Assembly (NCBI RefSeq): GCF_024972775.1
Contig: NZ_CP092282.1
Coordinates: 3,217,001-3,281,000 of the forward strand
From: Dehalobacter sp. DCM
GTDB taxonomy: Bacteria; Bacillota; Desulfitobacteriia; Desulfitobacteriales; Syntrophobotulaceae
Direction of reading: 5' to 3'
Length of the DNA stretch: 64,000 nt
Shown here: piece after piece, positions 43,118 through 52,280 of the stretch
Numbering within the stretch: the stretch's first letter is position 1
Layout: the number at the start of each line of letters is the position of its first letter
Position numbers and translations under genes: made by a program
Notes under the pieces: model-generated
What the model was told of the DNA's origin: nothing
Database searches by the model: none
What the model saw: the letters and a program-made list of their open reading frames with translations, nothing else

Positions 43118-45028
43118 TTGGAAGGTAGTCAGACAAGTCTCATCGTGACAAATGAATTCAAATGTGAAGGTTGTAACAAGTGTATCCGTCACTGCCCAGT
43201 TAATGCTAATACCGCCTATACAAACACCGAGAACAAAGTGAAAGTCAGGGTAAACAGTGATTGGTGCATCCATTGCGGTAAATGCCTTGAAGTGTGTGAT
43301 CATGAAGCAAGAACCTATATGGATGATACCGACCGGTTTTTTAGTGATTTAAAAAATGGAATCAACATCACGGTAATCGCAGCACCTGCCGTCCAGACAA
43401 ACTTTAACAACTATAAAAAACTATTTGCTTACCTGAAATCACTGGGCATCCAATTGATCTACGATGTTTCATTCGGCGCAGATATTACAACGTGGGCTTA
43501 TTTAAAAGCCATCAATGAGCAAAAGATTGAGACCCTCATTGCCCAACCCTGCCCCGCTATTGTCAGTTATATCGAAAAATACCAGCCCGAAATCATTGAT
43601 AAGCTGTCCCCTGTCCACAGCCCGATGATATGTTCTGCTATCTATCTAAGAAAGTATTTACGGAATAACGATGCCATAGCTTTTTTGTCACCTTGCCTTG
43701 CCAAAAAGGATGAAATGGAAAGCACCGGCCAGATCATTTCATATAATGTGACCTATAAAAAGCTTGTGGAATACTTGTTGGAGAACAATGTTAACCTTGA
43801 TGACTTTGCCGAAAAGGATTTTGATGCCAATCCATGTTCTTTAGGTTTCCTGTTCAGCCGTCCCGGTGGTTTAAAAGAAAATATTGAAGCAATCGTACCG
43901 GATGCTTGGGTGAAGCAAGTTGAAGGTACAGACATTGTCTATGACTACTTAACGCATTATAAAAACAGAGTAGCGGAAAGCAAGCCGGTCCCGCTGGTGG
44001 TAGACGCCCTGAATTGTACCCACGGCTGCAATATTGGCTCTGCGTCCTGTATTAGTTCCAAACTTATCGATGATATCGACCACAAATTTAATCATATGAA
44101 GAAAAAGAAACTCCAGCAAGCTACTCAAGGACGTATTATTAAGAAGGTAAAATGGATCGGTGAAGAGTTTGATAAAGTACTTAGATACCAGGATTTTTTA
44201 AGAGAGTACGATAAGAGTAAGGCTGTAAACCCTTTAAAATATCCTTCGGAAGACGAACTTGAGCACATTTTCATCGCCTTGTTAAAACCAGAAGCCAGTT
44301 CCCGTAAGATCAACTGCACCGCATGCGGCTGTCATACTTGTACGCAAATGGCTGTAGAGATATACAACGGACTGAATATTCTAGAAAATTGTATGGATTT
44401 TACACGCAATGAAGTCTTAAAAGAAACGGTAAAAAATACCGAAATCAATGCGATGTTGAAAGAAATTGAACAATTAAGCAATGACCGCCTACGCATGTCG
44501 AATAAGCTAAAAGAAAATGTCGTCCTTATAAAAGATTCTCTCACTGAACTGGCCAAAGCCAATGAAGAAAGCGCGGCATCCTTAATGGCGATTACAGGCC
44601 AAGCGGCAGTGACAGTTCAAACGGCGATCGAGCTTAAAGACAATGTGCAGCAAATGAAAGAAAAGCTAAATAGTTTTGTGAACGCATCGAATCAAATTGT
44701 CGATATTGCCAGTCAAACCAACTTACTTTCCTTAAATGCAGCGATCGAAGCTGCCCGCGCCGGTGAACACGGGAGAGGTTTTGCCGTGGTTGCCCAAGAG
44801 GTACAGAAACTTGCTGATCAGTCCGGAAATGTTGTTCAATCAACCATCAATGACGAAAATGTCATGCTGACATTGATCAAGACTATTTCCGAAGTCTCTA
44901 TTGAACTTGAGAGAAAGATGAATGATGTTAGCAGGGCGATCGAGGATTCCTTAAAATCCAGTGAACAGATTACTGCTACTGGTCAAAATATATTAGCGAC
45001 GGTAGAAAGCTTATTTGACGCTAATTAG
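43118..45028 (+). CDS. [FeFe]-hydrogenase-like sensor fused to a methyl-accepting chemotaxis signalling domain
   Basis: The protein of about 636 residues begins with a two-cluster ferredoxin domain, then an [FeFe]-hydrogenase H-cluster domain. Cysteines occur at the L1 (Q-P-C-P-A, about 145), L2 (S-P-C-L-A-K-K, about 193) and L3 (N-C-T-H-G-C, about 300-304) positions. A further 4Fe-S domain (C-T-A-C-G-C-H-T-C, about 400-408) and a C-terminal chemoreceptor hairpin ([16 protein letters not shown]) follow. There is no membrane helix, so it is a soluble receptor. It probably senses H2 or redox state and signals to CheA; enzymatic activity is doubtful. TTG 43118 has AGGGGTG upstream. ATG 43073 is in frame but has no site. 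Confidence 0.85.
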   Translation: MEGSQTSLIVTNEFKCEGCNKCIRHCPVNANTAYTNTENKVKVRVNSDWCIHCGKCLEVCDHEARTYMDDTDRFFSDLKNGINITVIAAPAVQTNFNNYKKLFAYLKSLGIQLIYDVSFGADITTWAYLKAINEQKIETLIAQPCPAIVSYIEKYQPEIIDKLSPVHSPMICSAIYLRKYLRNNDAIAFLSPCLAKKDEMESTGQIISYNVTYKKLVEYLLENNVNLDDFAEKDFDANPCSLGFLFSRPGGLKENIEAIVPDAWVKQVEGTDIVYDYLTHYKNRVAESKPVPLVVDALNCTHGCNIGSASCISSKLIDDIDHKFNHMKKKKLQQATQGRIIKKVKWIGEEFDKVLRYQDFLREYDKSKAVNPLKYPSEDELEHIFIALLKPEASSRKINCTACGCHTCTQMAVEIYNGLNILENCMDFTRNEVLKETVKNTEINAMLKEIEQLSNDRLRMSNKLKENVVLIKDSLTELAKANEESAASLMAITGQAAVTVQTAIELKDNVQQMKEKLNSFVNASNQIVDIASQTNLLSLNAAIEAARAGEHGRGFAVVAQEVQKLADQSGNVVQSTINDENVMLTLIKTISEVSIELERKMNDVSRAIEDSLKSSEQITATGQNILATVESLFDAN

Positions 45029-45137
45029 CCTGCAGTCAGCCGATAAAAAATCATAGCTGTTGGACGATGTGATATGCTCCCTTCTAGGTAGACAAGTGAA
45101 ATAATAAAAACTTGTTGCTTAGAGGGGAGTATATTTT

Positions 45138-45815
45138 ATGTCAAAGAGAAAGATATCTAGCAACGAGAAGTTAACTGCTGTATTACGGTATCTAGATGGA
45201 AAAACTAGCCAAAATCAGATTGCCCGTGATCTTAATGTAAGTTTAGCATCTGTTCAACAATGGATTTTTAATTATGAGTCCATGGGAGCCGATGTTTTCT
45301 TAATGAAAGGAACTAAAAAATACACAAAAGTACTTAAGATACAAGCTGTTGAAGATTATTTAGCTGGTTTGGGCTCTCAAACTGATATTTGTAAAAAGTA
45401 TGGAATTCGATCAAAAGGTAAGTTACAACGCTGGATAAAACAGTATAATGGTCATGAAGAACTAAGGTCTTCTGGAACAGGAGGAAGTACCATCATGACC
45501 AAAGGAAGAAAAACCACTTTCGATGAACGCGTTGAAATCGTGCGGTATTGCATTGCACATGATCATAATTACGCAGAAACATCTGAAAAACATCAAGTAT
45601 CCTATCAGCAGGTGCGTAACTATACTGTTAAATATGAAGTCTATGGGGTTGAAGCATTAAGAGACAATCGGGGGAAGCGAAAGTCTCAGGATAAGATGAG
45701 TGAATTAGAAAAGCTGAGAGCTGAAAATAAGATTTTAAGAGCAGAAAAAGAACAGGCCGAAATGGAGGCATCTTTCTTAAAAAAACTCGAGGGGATAGAG
45801 AGGAGGCGGGACTAA
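45138..45815 (+). CDS. IS3-family transposase OrfA (DNA-binding part)
   Basis: The 225-residue protein has two or more helix-turn-helix units (A-R-D-L-N-V-S near 30 and a second near 75-95) and a C-terminal leucine-zipper-like stretch (L-E-K-L-R-A-E-N-K-I-L). This is the layout of long IS150/ISL-type OrfA. The slippery string A-AAA-AAA near 45780 is followed by a purine-rich GGAGG-like tract; a -1 shift there yields the OrfAB transposase. AGAGGGGAG before ATG sets the start. Confidence 0.92.
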   Translation: MSKRKISSNEKLTAVLRYLDGKTSQNQIARDLNVSLASVQQWIFNYESMGADVFLMKGTKKYTKVLKIQAVEDYLAGLGSQTDICKKYGIRSKGKLQRWIKQYNGHEELRSSGTGGSTIMTKGRKTTFDERVEIVRYCIAHDHNYAETSEKHQVSYQQVRNYTVKYEVYGVEALRDNRGKRKSQDKMSELEKLRAENKILRAEKEQAEMEASFLKKLEGIERRRD

Positions 45816-46714
45816 GCCTGGTTCGCCATGAATTTATATATCAGGCTATAAAAGAAGAAAACCAAGAACATAATTATCCGATCAGCACCCTATGTAAGTT
45901 TGGAAAGGTATCACGAGCAGCATATTATAAGTGGCTGCATAGAGAAATACCTGAAAGCGAAGCAGAAAATCTTCGTATCGCTGATGAGATTGAAAGAATT
46001 CATGAGGAAAGCCCAGATAAAGGGTATAGAAGAATCAAGGATGATCTTGAGCGGTATCATAATATAAAAGCGAATGACAAGCGAGTTTTACGCATTTGTC
46101 GTAAGTTAGATATAAAATCCACCATTAAGTATTCAAACAATGGGTGTACACGACAGGCAGCCAATCCACAGTATATAGCAGAAAACATACTAAATAGAGA
46201 ATTCACCTCTGGAGCTCCAAATGAAAAATGGCTTACAGATGTAACAGAATTCAAGTATTACGTTGGAATAATAAAGCACAAACTATATCTTAGTGCAATA
46301 TTAGATTTATACGATAGACGAATAGTTTCATATATTATACGTGATTCTAATAATAACGCGCTGGTATTCGATACATTTGATGCTGCCATTGAAGCTAATC
46401 CGGACGCACATCCAATCTTTCATAGTGACAGGGGATTCCAATATACGAACAGAGCATTTCATGCGAAGCTTGAAGCAGCTGGAATGACCCAAAGTATGTC
46501 AAGAATAGCCAAATGTATTGATAATGGCCCAATGGAAGGCTTTTGGGGGATTATTAAACGAGAACGCTATTACGGAAAAAGATTTACCAGCAGAGACTCT
46601 GTAGTAGAAATGATTGAGGAATATATCGATTACTATAACAACAAACGATTACAGAGGAATCTTGGTGTATTAACACCTTTGGAGAAACACGAAAGTTATT
46701 TACAAGCAGCATAA
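45782..46714 (+). CDS. IS3-family transposase OrfB (DDE integrase part, read by -1 frameshift)
   Basis: The frame is open from 45782 with no early start codon; I translated it through without a stop. The rve integrase core shows the first D in T-D-V-T-E-F, the second in H-S-D-R-G-F-Q-Y, and the glutamate in D-N-G-P-M-E-G-F-W with a following K-R-E. It ends with the family's Y-N-N-K-R-L-Q and P-L-E-K motifs. It is produced as the C-terminal part of a fusion by ribosomal slippage on the A heptamer near 45780, so it is not a pseudogene despite the late first ATG. Confidence 0.88.
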   Translation, partial: KTRGDREEAGLSLVRHEFIYQAIKEENQEHNYPISTLCKFGKVSRAAYYKWLHREIPESEAENLRIADEIERIHEESPDKGYRRIKDDLERYHNIKANDKRVLRICRKLDIKSTIKYSNNGCTRQAANPQYIAENILNREFTSGAPNEKWLTDVTEFKYYVGIIKHKLYLSAILDLYDRRIVSYIIRDSNNNALVFDTFDAAIEANPDAHPIFHSDRGFQYTNRAFHAKLEAAGMTQSMSRIAKCIDNGPMEGFWGIIKRERYYGKRFTSRDSVVEMIEEYIDYYNNKRLQRNLGVLTPLEKHESYLQAA

Positions 46715-46716
46715 AA

Positions 46717-46743
46717 CTGCCAGCAGGTTATACCTACTGGCAG
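46717..46743 (+). terminator. Terminator inside the right end of the IS
   Basis: CTGCCAGCAGG pairs with CCTACTGGCAG with one mismatch around a TTATA loop. It is followed, after CAGAG, by TTTTATTTTTTT. It ends the transposase message before the right inverted repeat. Confidence 0.8.
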
Positions 46744-46997
46744 CAGAGTTTTATTTTTTTAATTGTCTACTTGACGGGGAGCGGTTCAATGAACACCTGT
46801 TCAACGCCAACAGCTTTTTTATCAGGAAAAATTAGAATATGCCAAAATACAAGGCATTCTTATAGGATTTTCTATCGGTAAGGTGGGTATGGTCTTTACA
46901 ATCAAATACTCACTGAAATAAAAACATAAACAGGTAGGATACATCGCATAATAACAAAAAGACCTTACATATAAAGGCAAGGAGTTAACATGACCCT

Positions 46998-48461
46998 ATG
47001 ACAGATTACAAATCAGCCATTGAAGCCAATAAAGACACGATGCTTCAGTCTCTGCAGAAATTGATCCAAATTCCGAGTGTTACCGGCCGCCAAAAAGACG
47101 TCCTCTATGCGTTGAACACGTTTCTGGAATGGGGTCGGGAAATGGGTTTTGACGTAAAAAATTACGATGATCTGGGCGGAATCATCGAATTTGGCGAGGG
47201 TAATAAAAAAACCATCGGCATTATTGTCCATTTGGATGTCGTCCCCGAAGGAACGGGCTGGAACTATCCGCCGTTTGAAGGTAAGATTCAGGATGGCAAG
47301 ATTTACGGGAGAGGCGCCATCGATGATAAAGGCCCGGCAATCTCGGCTTTATACGCATTAAAAGCTGTAAAAGACGCCGGAATAACACCTAAAAACAAAG
47401 TACAGCTGATTATCGGTTTAGATGAAGAAAGCATCTGGAATACTACGCCTAAATTATTAAAAAAAATAAAAGAGCCGGATTTCTCCTTTGTCCCCGATTC
47501 TGTATTCCCTATTGTCTGCGCTGAAAAAGGGCTAATCTGGCTGGAATTAAAAAGAAGCGTTGCACCGGATTCAATATTCGGAAATAAGCATAATCCTTCG
47601 ATTGATGTAACGGATAAAATGGATGTATCCCACGATAGCAAAAACAATGCTTCTATATGTATAAAACACCTCCACGGAGGCGGCGATTCGTTGAATATCG
47701 TGCCGGATCTCTGTGAGGCAGTTCTCGAAATCTCCGGCAGTGATGGTTCTCCTGACATTCAGGAACAACTTTCGGCTTATGTAAAAGAAACCAACTATGA
47801 CATCGAATTAAGCCATAATAAATCAGAGATCAAACTGATATCCCATGGCAAGGCTGCCCATGCCTTCAATTGCCAGGAAGGCCAAAACGCGATTTCACAA
47901 TTGATTCTTTTTCTTTCTCAGCTTAATATTGATGAGCAACAAAAACAGCTAATCGAACTCTATGCAGAAAAATTAGGCCGCGATTGTACCGGCCAAAACC
48001 TCGGATTGCACTTCGAAGATAGATTAACCGGGAAAATGACTGTATGCCCAGGCTTTATCGCGATGGATAACGCATCTTTTACCCTGAAAATCGATATCCG
48101 TTTTCCCGCATCGGAGTCGTTGGATGCGATCCGGCCTAAAGTAGAATCCGCATTTGAGGATTTTGATGCCGATCTGACCATTCTCGACTCCCTTGAATCC
48201 CTGCATTTTCCCGAAGATGATCCGCATATCCAGGCCCTGCTTAATGTATATCAAGACTTTAGCGGAGACAGAGAAGCCCGCCCCATAGGGATGGGCGGGA
48301 CTACCTTTGCCAAAGCGTTTCAGCGTGCTGTCGCTTTCGGACCTTCTTTTCCGGGGATGGCTAAAATCGAACATCAACCGGATGAATATATTGCAATTGA
48401 TCATCTCCTGAAATGCACCGACATCTATGCTCAGGCCATCGAAGTCCTGGCTGCCTTATGA
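46998..48461 (+). CDS. pepV: M20-family dipeptidase (PepV-like)
   Basis: The 487-residue zinc peptidase has the first metal site in V-H-L-D-V-V-P-E-G, the bridging aspartate in G-R-G-A-I-D-D-K-G-P and the catalytic glutamates in D-E-E-S-I-W. The lid-domain insertion is typical of PepV and related Xaa-His dipeptidases. It hydrolyses dipeptides in the cytoplasm. The good site AAGGAG fits an ATG at 46990 best, but that ATG opens a three-codon frame whose TGA overlaps the true start ATG at 46998, so translation is probably by re-initiation. The gene stands alone between the IS and a convergent Fe-S gene. Confidence 0.88.
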   Translation: MTDYKSAIEANKDTMLQSLQKLIQIPSVTGRQKDVLYALNTFLEWGREMGFDVKNYDDLGGIIEFGEGNKKTIGIIVHLDVVPEGTGWNYPPFEGKIQDGKIYGRGAIDDKGPAISALYALKAVKDAGITPKNKVQLIIGLDEESIWNTTPKLLKKIKEPDFSFVPDSVFPIVCAEKGLIWLELKRSVAPDSIFGNKHNPSIDVTDKMDVSHDSKNNASICIKHLHGGGDSLNIVPDLCEAVLEISGSDGSPDIQEQLSAYVKETNYDIELSHNKSEIKLISHGKAAHAFNCQEGQNAISQLILFLSQLNIDEQQKQLIELYAEKLGRDCTGQNLGLHFEDRLTGKMTVCPGFIAMDNASFTLKIDIRFPASESLDAIRPKVESAFEDFDADLTILDSLESLHFPEDDPHIQALLNVYQDFSGDREARPIGMGGTTFAKAFQRAVAFGPSFPGMAKIEHQPDEYIAIDHLLKCTDIYAQAIEVLAAL

Positions 48462-48475
48462 AGGAAGTTTCTTTT

Positions 48476-49198
48476 TTATAGAATTTGACCTTGGGAGTTA
48501 ATAATCACTTCACTGTAGGGCACCGATATCCCCGCATTGTCCATAGCCGTCCTGACCGCACGCACGATACCGGAACAGCACGGGACATCCATCCGGATGA
48601 CCTTCACGCTTTTCGGATTGTTTATCTTCAGTATTTGCTCGATCTTTTCCGTATAATAATCGTTGTCATCCAGTTTCGGGCAGCCAATCATCGTGATTCG
48701 ATCCCGCATGAACTTTTCATGAAATGATGCATAAGCGTACGCCGTGCAATCGGCTGCGATGAGCAGATCAGCATGTTGCAGATAGGATGCCTGGGGATTG
48801 ATTAGATTCAACTGGACGGGCCACTGCCGAAGTTCGGAAGGACGCTCATCCTCAAGATTTACTCTGCTGGGCACAGGTGCTTTTTTGATTTCAGCAGCCA
48901 GTGTTCCCGGACAGCCACAGGGTAATTTGGCACTTGTTTGCGCTTGGTGCTTGGCAGCATTCGCTTGCATTTTTGCCTTGACTAATTCTTCATTGTAATC
49001 GGCGGCTTCCCGCTCAATGATTTGGATCGCATCGACCGGGCATTCCGGCAGACAATCACCGAGTCCATCACAATATTCGTCGCTGATCAGCGACGCTTTG
49101 CCGTTGACGAGCTGGATAGCACCTTCATGACAGGCATTGACACAAAGTCCGCAGCCATTGCATTTGTTTTGATCGATTTCGATTATTTTTCTAAGCAT
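48476..49198 (-). CDS. Ferredoxin-like 4Fe-4S protein with C-terminal cysteine-rich domain
   Basis: The 240-residue protein has an N-terminal two-cluster ferredoxin domain: C-x2-C-x2-C-x3-C near residue 13, and a second set modified to C-D-G-L-G-D-C-x3-C. A C-G-C-P-G segment near 95 and two C-terminal cysteine sites (I-G-C-P-K, V-P-C-C-S-G) follow. The C-terminal half occurs in many anaerobes as an uncharacterised redox protein; its partner is unknown. The start at ATG 49198 has AAAGGTG in front, while the in-frame GTG at 49207 overlaps that site. It is convergent with the dipeptidase gene, 14 bases apart. Confidence 0.8.
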   Translation of the reverse strand: MLRKIIEIDQNKCNGCGLCVNACHEGAIQLVNGKASLISDEYCDGLGDCLPECPVDAIQIIEREAADYNEELVKAKMQANAAKHQAQTSAKLPCGCPGTLAAEIKKAPVPSRVNLEDERPSELRQWPVQLNLINPQASYLQHADLLIAADCTAYAYASFHEKFMRDRITMIGCPKLDDNDYYTEKIEQILKINNPKSVKVIRMDVPCCSGIVRAVRTAMDNAGISVPYSEVIINSQGQIL

Positions 49199-49334
49199 GA
49201 TTATCACCTTTCCTGTTTAATTTTCTCATTGTATTACGTGGTTAATACACCATCGATATTCTTTTTGTTAGCTTTACTATAACGCTTTTTGTTTGAAGAA
49301 TCGGTAACGCATGTTACAAGTTATGTTACAAAAT

Positions 49335-49396
49335 AAAAGGACCGCTGCATAGCGAATTAAAGCAAATTAAAGCCAATCTGTATGCAACGGTCTTTT
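49335..49396 (-). terminator. Rho-independent terminator of the thioesterase gene
   Basis: On the minus strand GACCGTTGCATA pairs with TATGCAGCGGTC (one wobble or mismatch), followed by CTTTTATTTTG. It lies about 100 bases past the thioesterase stop. Confidence 0.75.
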
Positions 49397-49402
49397 ATCA
49401 TT

Positions 49403-49492
49403 AGTACCTTGTTAACCCTAAATCTCATATATCCTGGCAGCAGATTATTCTTCGCAATACTGCTTAGCCTTGTCGGAGGTTAACAAGGTACT
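49403..49492. repeat. Long inverted repeat between the thioesterase stop and its terminator
   Basis: AGTACCTTGTTAACC (49403-49417) is matched perfectly by its 15-base complement at 49478-49492. The 60-base loop contains an inner AGCAG/CTGCT pairing. It begins only four bases from the thioesterase stop, and TTTTATTTTTT follows on the plus strand. It may protect the message 3' end or be a second terminator facing the other way. The remaining gap 49199-49334 holds no recognised signal. Confidence 0.6.
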
Positions 49493-49495
49493 GTT

Positions 49496-49924
49496 TTATT
49501 TTTTCTTGATTTCCTCATAGCGCTGAAACCATTCCGGAAAAACTTTCTTGAATTGAACCGGTTTAAAATTATCCTTGCGTACAAGAATGTGCGTTGTCGT
49601 CCCCTCAGCACATACCTCGTCCTCGCCATTTAAAACCTGATAGGCATAAACCGTCCACAAACCTTGATTCTCTTCGACCCAGCATTTCACAAAAACACGA
49701 TCGCCATAACGAATTGCTTTTTTGTAGGTGGCATCTACCTTGTAAACGGGTGCGTAATATCCTTTTGTCTCCATTTCCATATAGTCATACCCTGCATCCC
49801 TGACCAATTGACATCGTCCCAGTTCAAACCATTTTAAATAATTGGCATGATAAATCACGCCCATCATATCCGTATCGGCATACGATAGTTGTATTTCTAT
49901 TGTTGAAATCAGATACTCATTCAT
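49496..49924 (-). CDS. Acyl-CoA thioesterase, YbgC/FadM hotdog family
   Basis: The 142-residue hotdog-fold protein has the family motif Y-A-D-T-D-M-M-G-V-I-Y-H-A-N-Y, with the catalytic aspartate, and the W-F-E-L-G-R helix. It hydrolyses acyl-CoA or 4-hydroxybenzoyl-CoA-type thioesters. AAAGGG before ATG sets the start. It is divergent from the secreted YcdB/SLH gene, with 173 bases between them in which I recognise no firm promoter. Confidence 0.9.
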   Translation of the reverse strand: MNEYLISTIEIQLSYADTDMMGVIYHANYLKWFELGRCQLVRDAGYDYMEMETKGYYAPVYKVDATYKKAIRYGDRVFVKCWVEENQGLWTVYAYQVLNGEDEVCAEGTTTHILVRKDNFKPVQFKKVFPEWFQRYEEIKKK

Positions 49925-50097
49925 CGGTATTCCCTTTCGGTCCTTTGGTTATTTATCCCCAAAGGAAAATTTTTCTTTATGCGTCATACTGCTGTACAAA
50001 TTTAAGTCTATTATATACGGAAACCAAAAGTAAAAGTATACATATTTTGGGGACCAGCTGGAAATACATTTGCGTTTTGAAAGGAAGTGCCGGTGTG

Positions 50098-52245
50098 ATG
50101 TCAAACAAAAAATGGATCATACTCCCTTTGGTTTTTCTCTTGATCATCCAGATACCATTCCCGTTATTCGGTTCAGAAAAAGCTGTTACGGCGGATTCCA
50201 CCCCGAAGATATCCCTTGAGCAAGCCTTGACAACTGTTAAATCCAATTTCTCTATACCAGTGGAGTATACGGAATTCTCTTCCGGCTTCAACAGTAATAA
50301 TACCCATTACGTTTGGTATTTAAATTGGAACGCCCCAGGCGGCAGCGGCGGTAGTTTTTCCGCGCAAGTCGACGCAAGCAGCGGTGAGATCCTTTCCATT
50401 AATTCCTGGCAAACAAGCCAAAATGATCAATCCTTTCAACTTCCCGCTCTCACACACGAAGAAGCAAGACAAATCGCTTCGTCCACTGTTAAGCGGTTAA
50501 CCGGTCAAAAATTTTCCCATCTCCAATATATCCAAGAAACGAATCTGGTACCTCTAAATCCATATGGATCTGCCACCTATGAATTCCGGTGGCAGCGGGT
50601 CGAAAACGGAGTTCCCTTCCAAGGCAACCTGGCAACTATCCAAATCAATGCGGATACCGGAAAGGTCACATCGTACACCATCGTCTGGAGTGACTTAGCG
50701 ATTCCTGCAGTTAAAAATATTATCTCTGCCCAAAAAGCTATGGACGCTTTTCAAAGTGCCAAACTCCTTGAATTGCAATATTTCCTCACCCCCATTTATA
50801 AACCGCTCATCGTCGGCACTAATAATGAAAACGTACAACTGATTTACCAAATAAAGAACAATGGAACAATCGATGCTTTCTCCGGCCAGGCGTTGAATAT
50901 CAGCACAGATCAGTGGCTGTTTAATGGAAGAGGCGCCGGTAATCTGAGCAAATCGACTGAAGATACTGCTCAGGCTGTTGTGTTGACACCCGAAGAACAG
51001 AAGGAACTGGCTGCCAATGCCAAACTCTTAACCAGAGATCAAGCCATCGCGGTGGCGCAGAAATGGATTACTCTGCCATCAACACTCACTTTAAGAAGCA
51101 TCAATTTGTCTCAGGATTATTATCAGCGCAACGGAAAAGTTTGGTCTTTTGAATGGGGTTCGTCATCAGGTGATTCCTTAGCCCAAAGCATTTCCGCCCG
51201 CATCAATGCTGAAAACGGGGATGTATTATCCTTCAACATCTATAATCCGTCGTCTTCTCAAACCGGCACGAAAATAACTGCCGAGCAAGCGAAGATAATA
51301 GCCGAAAACTTTATCAAAAAAATTGCACCCAGCAAATTTGATCAGCTTAAACTGTCTCAAGATCCCGTCGACAAAGACAGCAACATGGAATCAACATCAT
51401 TGCTGGTAACCTACGAACGGATCGTCAACGGTATCTCTTTCCCTTCCAATAATATTTCGATCAATGTGGACTTATTGACCGGCAAGATCTCGTCTTATAA
51501 TCTGACCTGGTGGAATCTGGATTTCCCTCAACTATCCCTGGCCATTTCCCAATCGGAAGCTCAGAATAAACTCTTCGCTTCCCGCCCGATGATTCTGCAG
51601 TATGTTGTCCGCTATGAGTTGGGGGAAGCAAAAGAAGTCCGCTTGGTTTACCAGCCTTCAACGGAAAACAAGCTGACCTCCGACAGGATGGATGCTAAAA
51701 CCGGTGCTTTCATTGATTTTCAGGGTAATCCCATGAAGCAACAGCCTCAACCGCATCGTTTCATTGATATTGCTGGTCACCCTGCAGAAAAAGAAATCAC
51801 GTTATTGGGATTAGCCGGTCTTTTTGGTGAGTATGGCACTAAGTTTGAACCCTCAAAAAATATAACCGCTATTTCCTTACTGAGGGCTCTGAATGCTGCT
51901 AAAAATGGCAGTGAAAGCAGCCTTTCTGATGATGAGATCATAAAATTGGCCAAGGAACAAGGCTGGGTAAAAGAGAGTATTGTTCCCAGCCAATCCGTGA
52001 ACCGTCTGCTCTACTGCAAAATCATGACCCGTTACCTTGGTTTGGAAAAGATCGCTATGGTCAGCGATATTTATCATACGTCCTATACCGATATTGCCAA
52101 AGATACACAAGGATATGTCAGCTTAATAACCGGCATGGGCATAATAAAAGCCGATGGAACCCAATTTGATCCCAATGCTTCCGTATCCCGTTCTGAAGCA
52201 GCTGCCGGACTGATTAAAGCGTTAGAGGTCGGCTTCAGAAATTGA
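50098..52245 (+). CDS. Secreted protein with YcdB/YcdC-type repeats and C-terminal S-layer homology domains
   Basis: The 715-residue protein starts with a signal peptide (K-K-W then a hydrophobic stretch to about residue 28). Four repeats of about 130 residues follow, each with an acidic helix (such as T-H-E-E-A-R-Q-I-A), a Y/W-rich strand and a D-A-x-x-G-E-V/I-L-S-like end. These are PepSY/YcdB-like modules often found in protease inhibitors or envelope proteins. Two SLH-like segments (F-x-D-I-A...E-I-x-x-L and Y-T-D-I-A...S-R-S-E-A-A) at the C-terminus should anchor it to cell-wall polymers. ATG 50098 has AAAGGAAG upstream; the longer frame is a shadow. Function is unknown. Confidence 0.85.
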   Translation: MSNKKWIILPLVFLLIIQIPFPLFGSEKAVTADSTPKISLEQALTTVKSNFSIPVEYTEFSSGFNSNNTHYVWYLNWNAPGGSGGSFSAQVDASSGEILSINSWQTSQNDQSFQLPALTHEEARQIASSTVKRLTGQKFSHLQYIQETNLVPLNPYGSATYEFRWQRVENGVPFQGNLATIQINADTGKVTSYTIVWSDLAIPAVKNIISAQKAMDAFQSAKLLELQYFLTPIYKPLIVGTNNENVQLIYQIKNNGTIDAFSGQALNISTDQWLFNGRGAGNLSKSTEDTAQAVVLTPEEQKELAANAKLLTRDQAIAVAQKWITLPSTLTLRSINLSQDYYQRNGKVWSFEWGSSSGDSLAQSISARINAENGDVLSFNIYNPSSSQTGTKITAEQAKIIAENFIKKIAPSKFDQLKLSQDPVDKDSNMESTSLLVTYERIVNGISFPSNNISINVDLLTGKISSYNLTWWNLDFPQLSLAISQSEAQNKLFASRPMILQYVVRYELGEAKEVRLVYQPSTENKLTSDRMDAKTGAFIDFQGNPMKQQPQPHRFIDIAGHPAEKEITLLGLAGLFGEYGTKFEPSKNITAISLLRALNAAKNGSESSLSDDEIIKLAKEQGWVKESIVPSQSVNRLLYCKIMTRYLGLEKIAMVSDIYHTSYTDIAKDTQGYVSLITGMGIIKADGTQFDPNASVSRSEAAAGLIKALEVGFRN

Positions 52246-52280
52246 TAAACCGTTTTCAATATATAGTTGCTCTCGGGTTT

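Larger units (their letters stand above)
45070..46788 (+). mobile_element. Intact IS3-family insertion sequence (IS150-like), 1719 bp
   Basis: The element has imperfect terminal inverted repeats of about 26 bases (left TGATATGCTCCC..., right complement TGAACCGCTCCC..., both reaching GTAGACAA). It is flanked by a 3-bp direct duplication ATG (45067-45069 and 46789-46791). Two overlapping transposase frames, orfA and orfB, are joined by a -1 slip site. The DDE residues are present, so it is probably active. It lies in the loop of a transcription terminator. Its own 3' end holds a terminator at 46717-46743. Confidence 0.92.
45055..46815 (+). terminator. Terminator of the hydrogenase-like gene, split in its loop by the IS element
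   Basis: AGCTGTTGG at 45055-45063 and its perfect complement CCAACAGCT at 46807-46815 flank the insertion. The left arm is preceded by GATAAAAAA and the right arm followed by TTTTTTATC. Removing the element and one ATG target copy restores a nine-bp stem with a 21-base loop and T-run, a bidirectional Rho-independent terminator. Only the two arms belong to this feature; the interval between them is the insertion sequence. Confidence 0.8.

Noticed and set aside
46484-46714. Truncated transposase pseudogene
   Set aside because: The same frame is open back to 45782 without a stop and is reached by -1 slippage on the A heptamer near 45780, so OrfB is intact.
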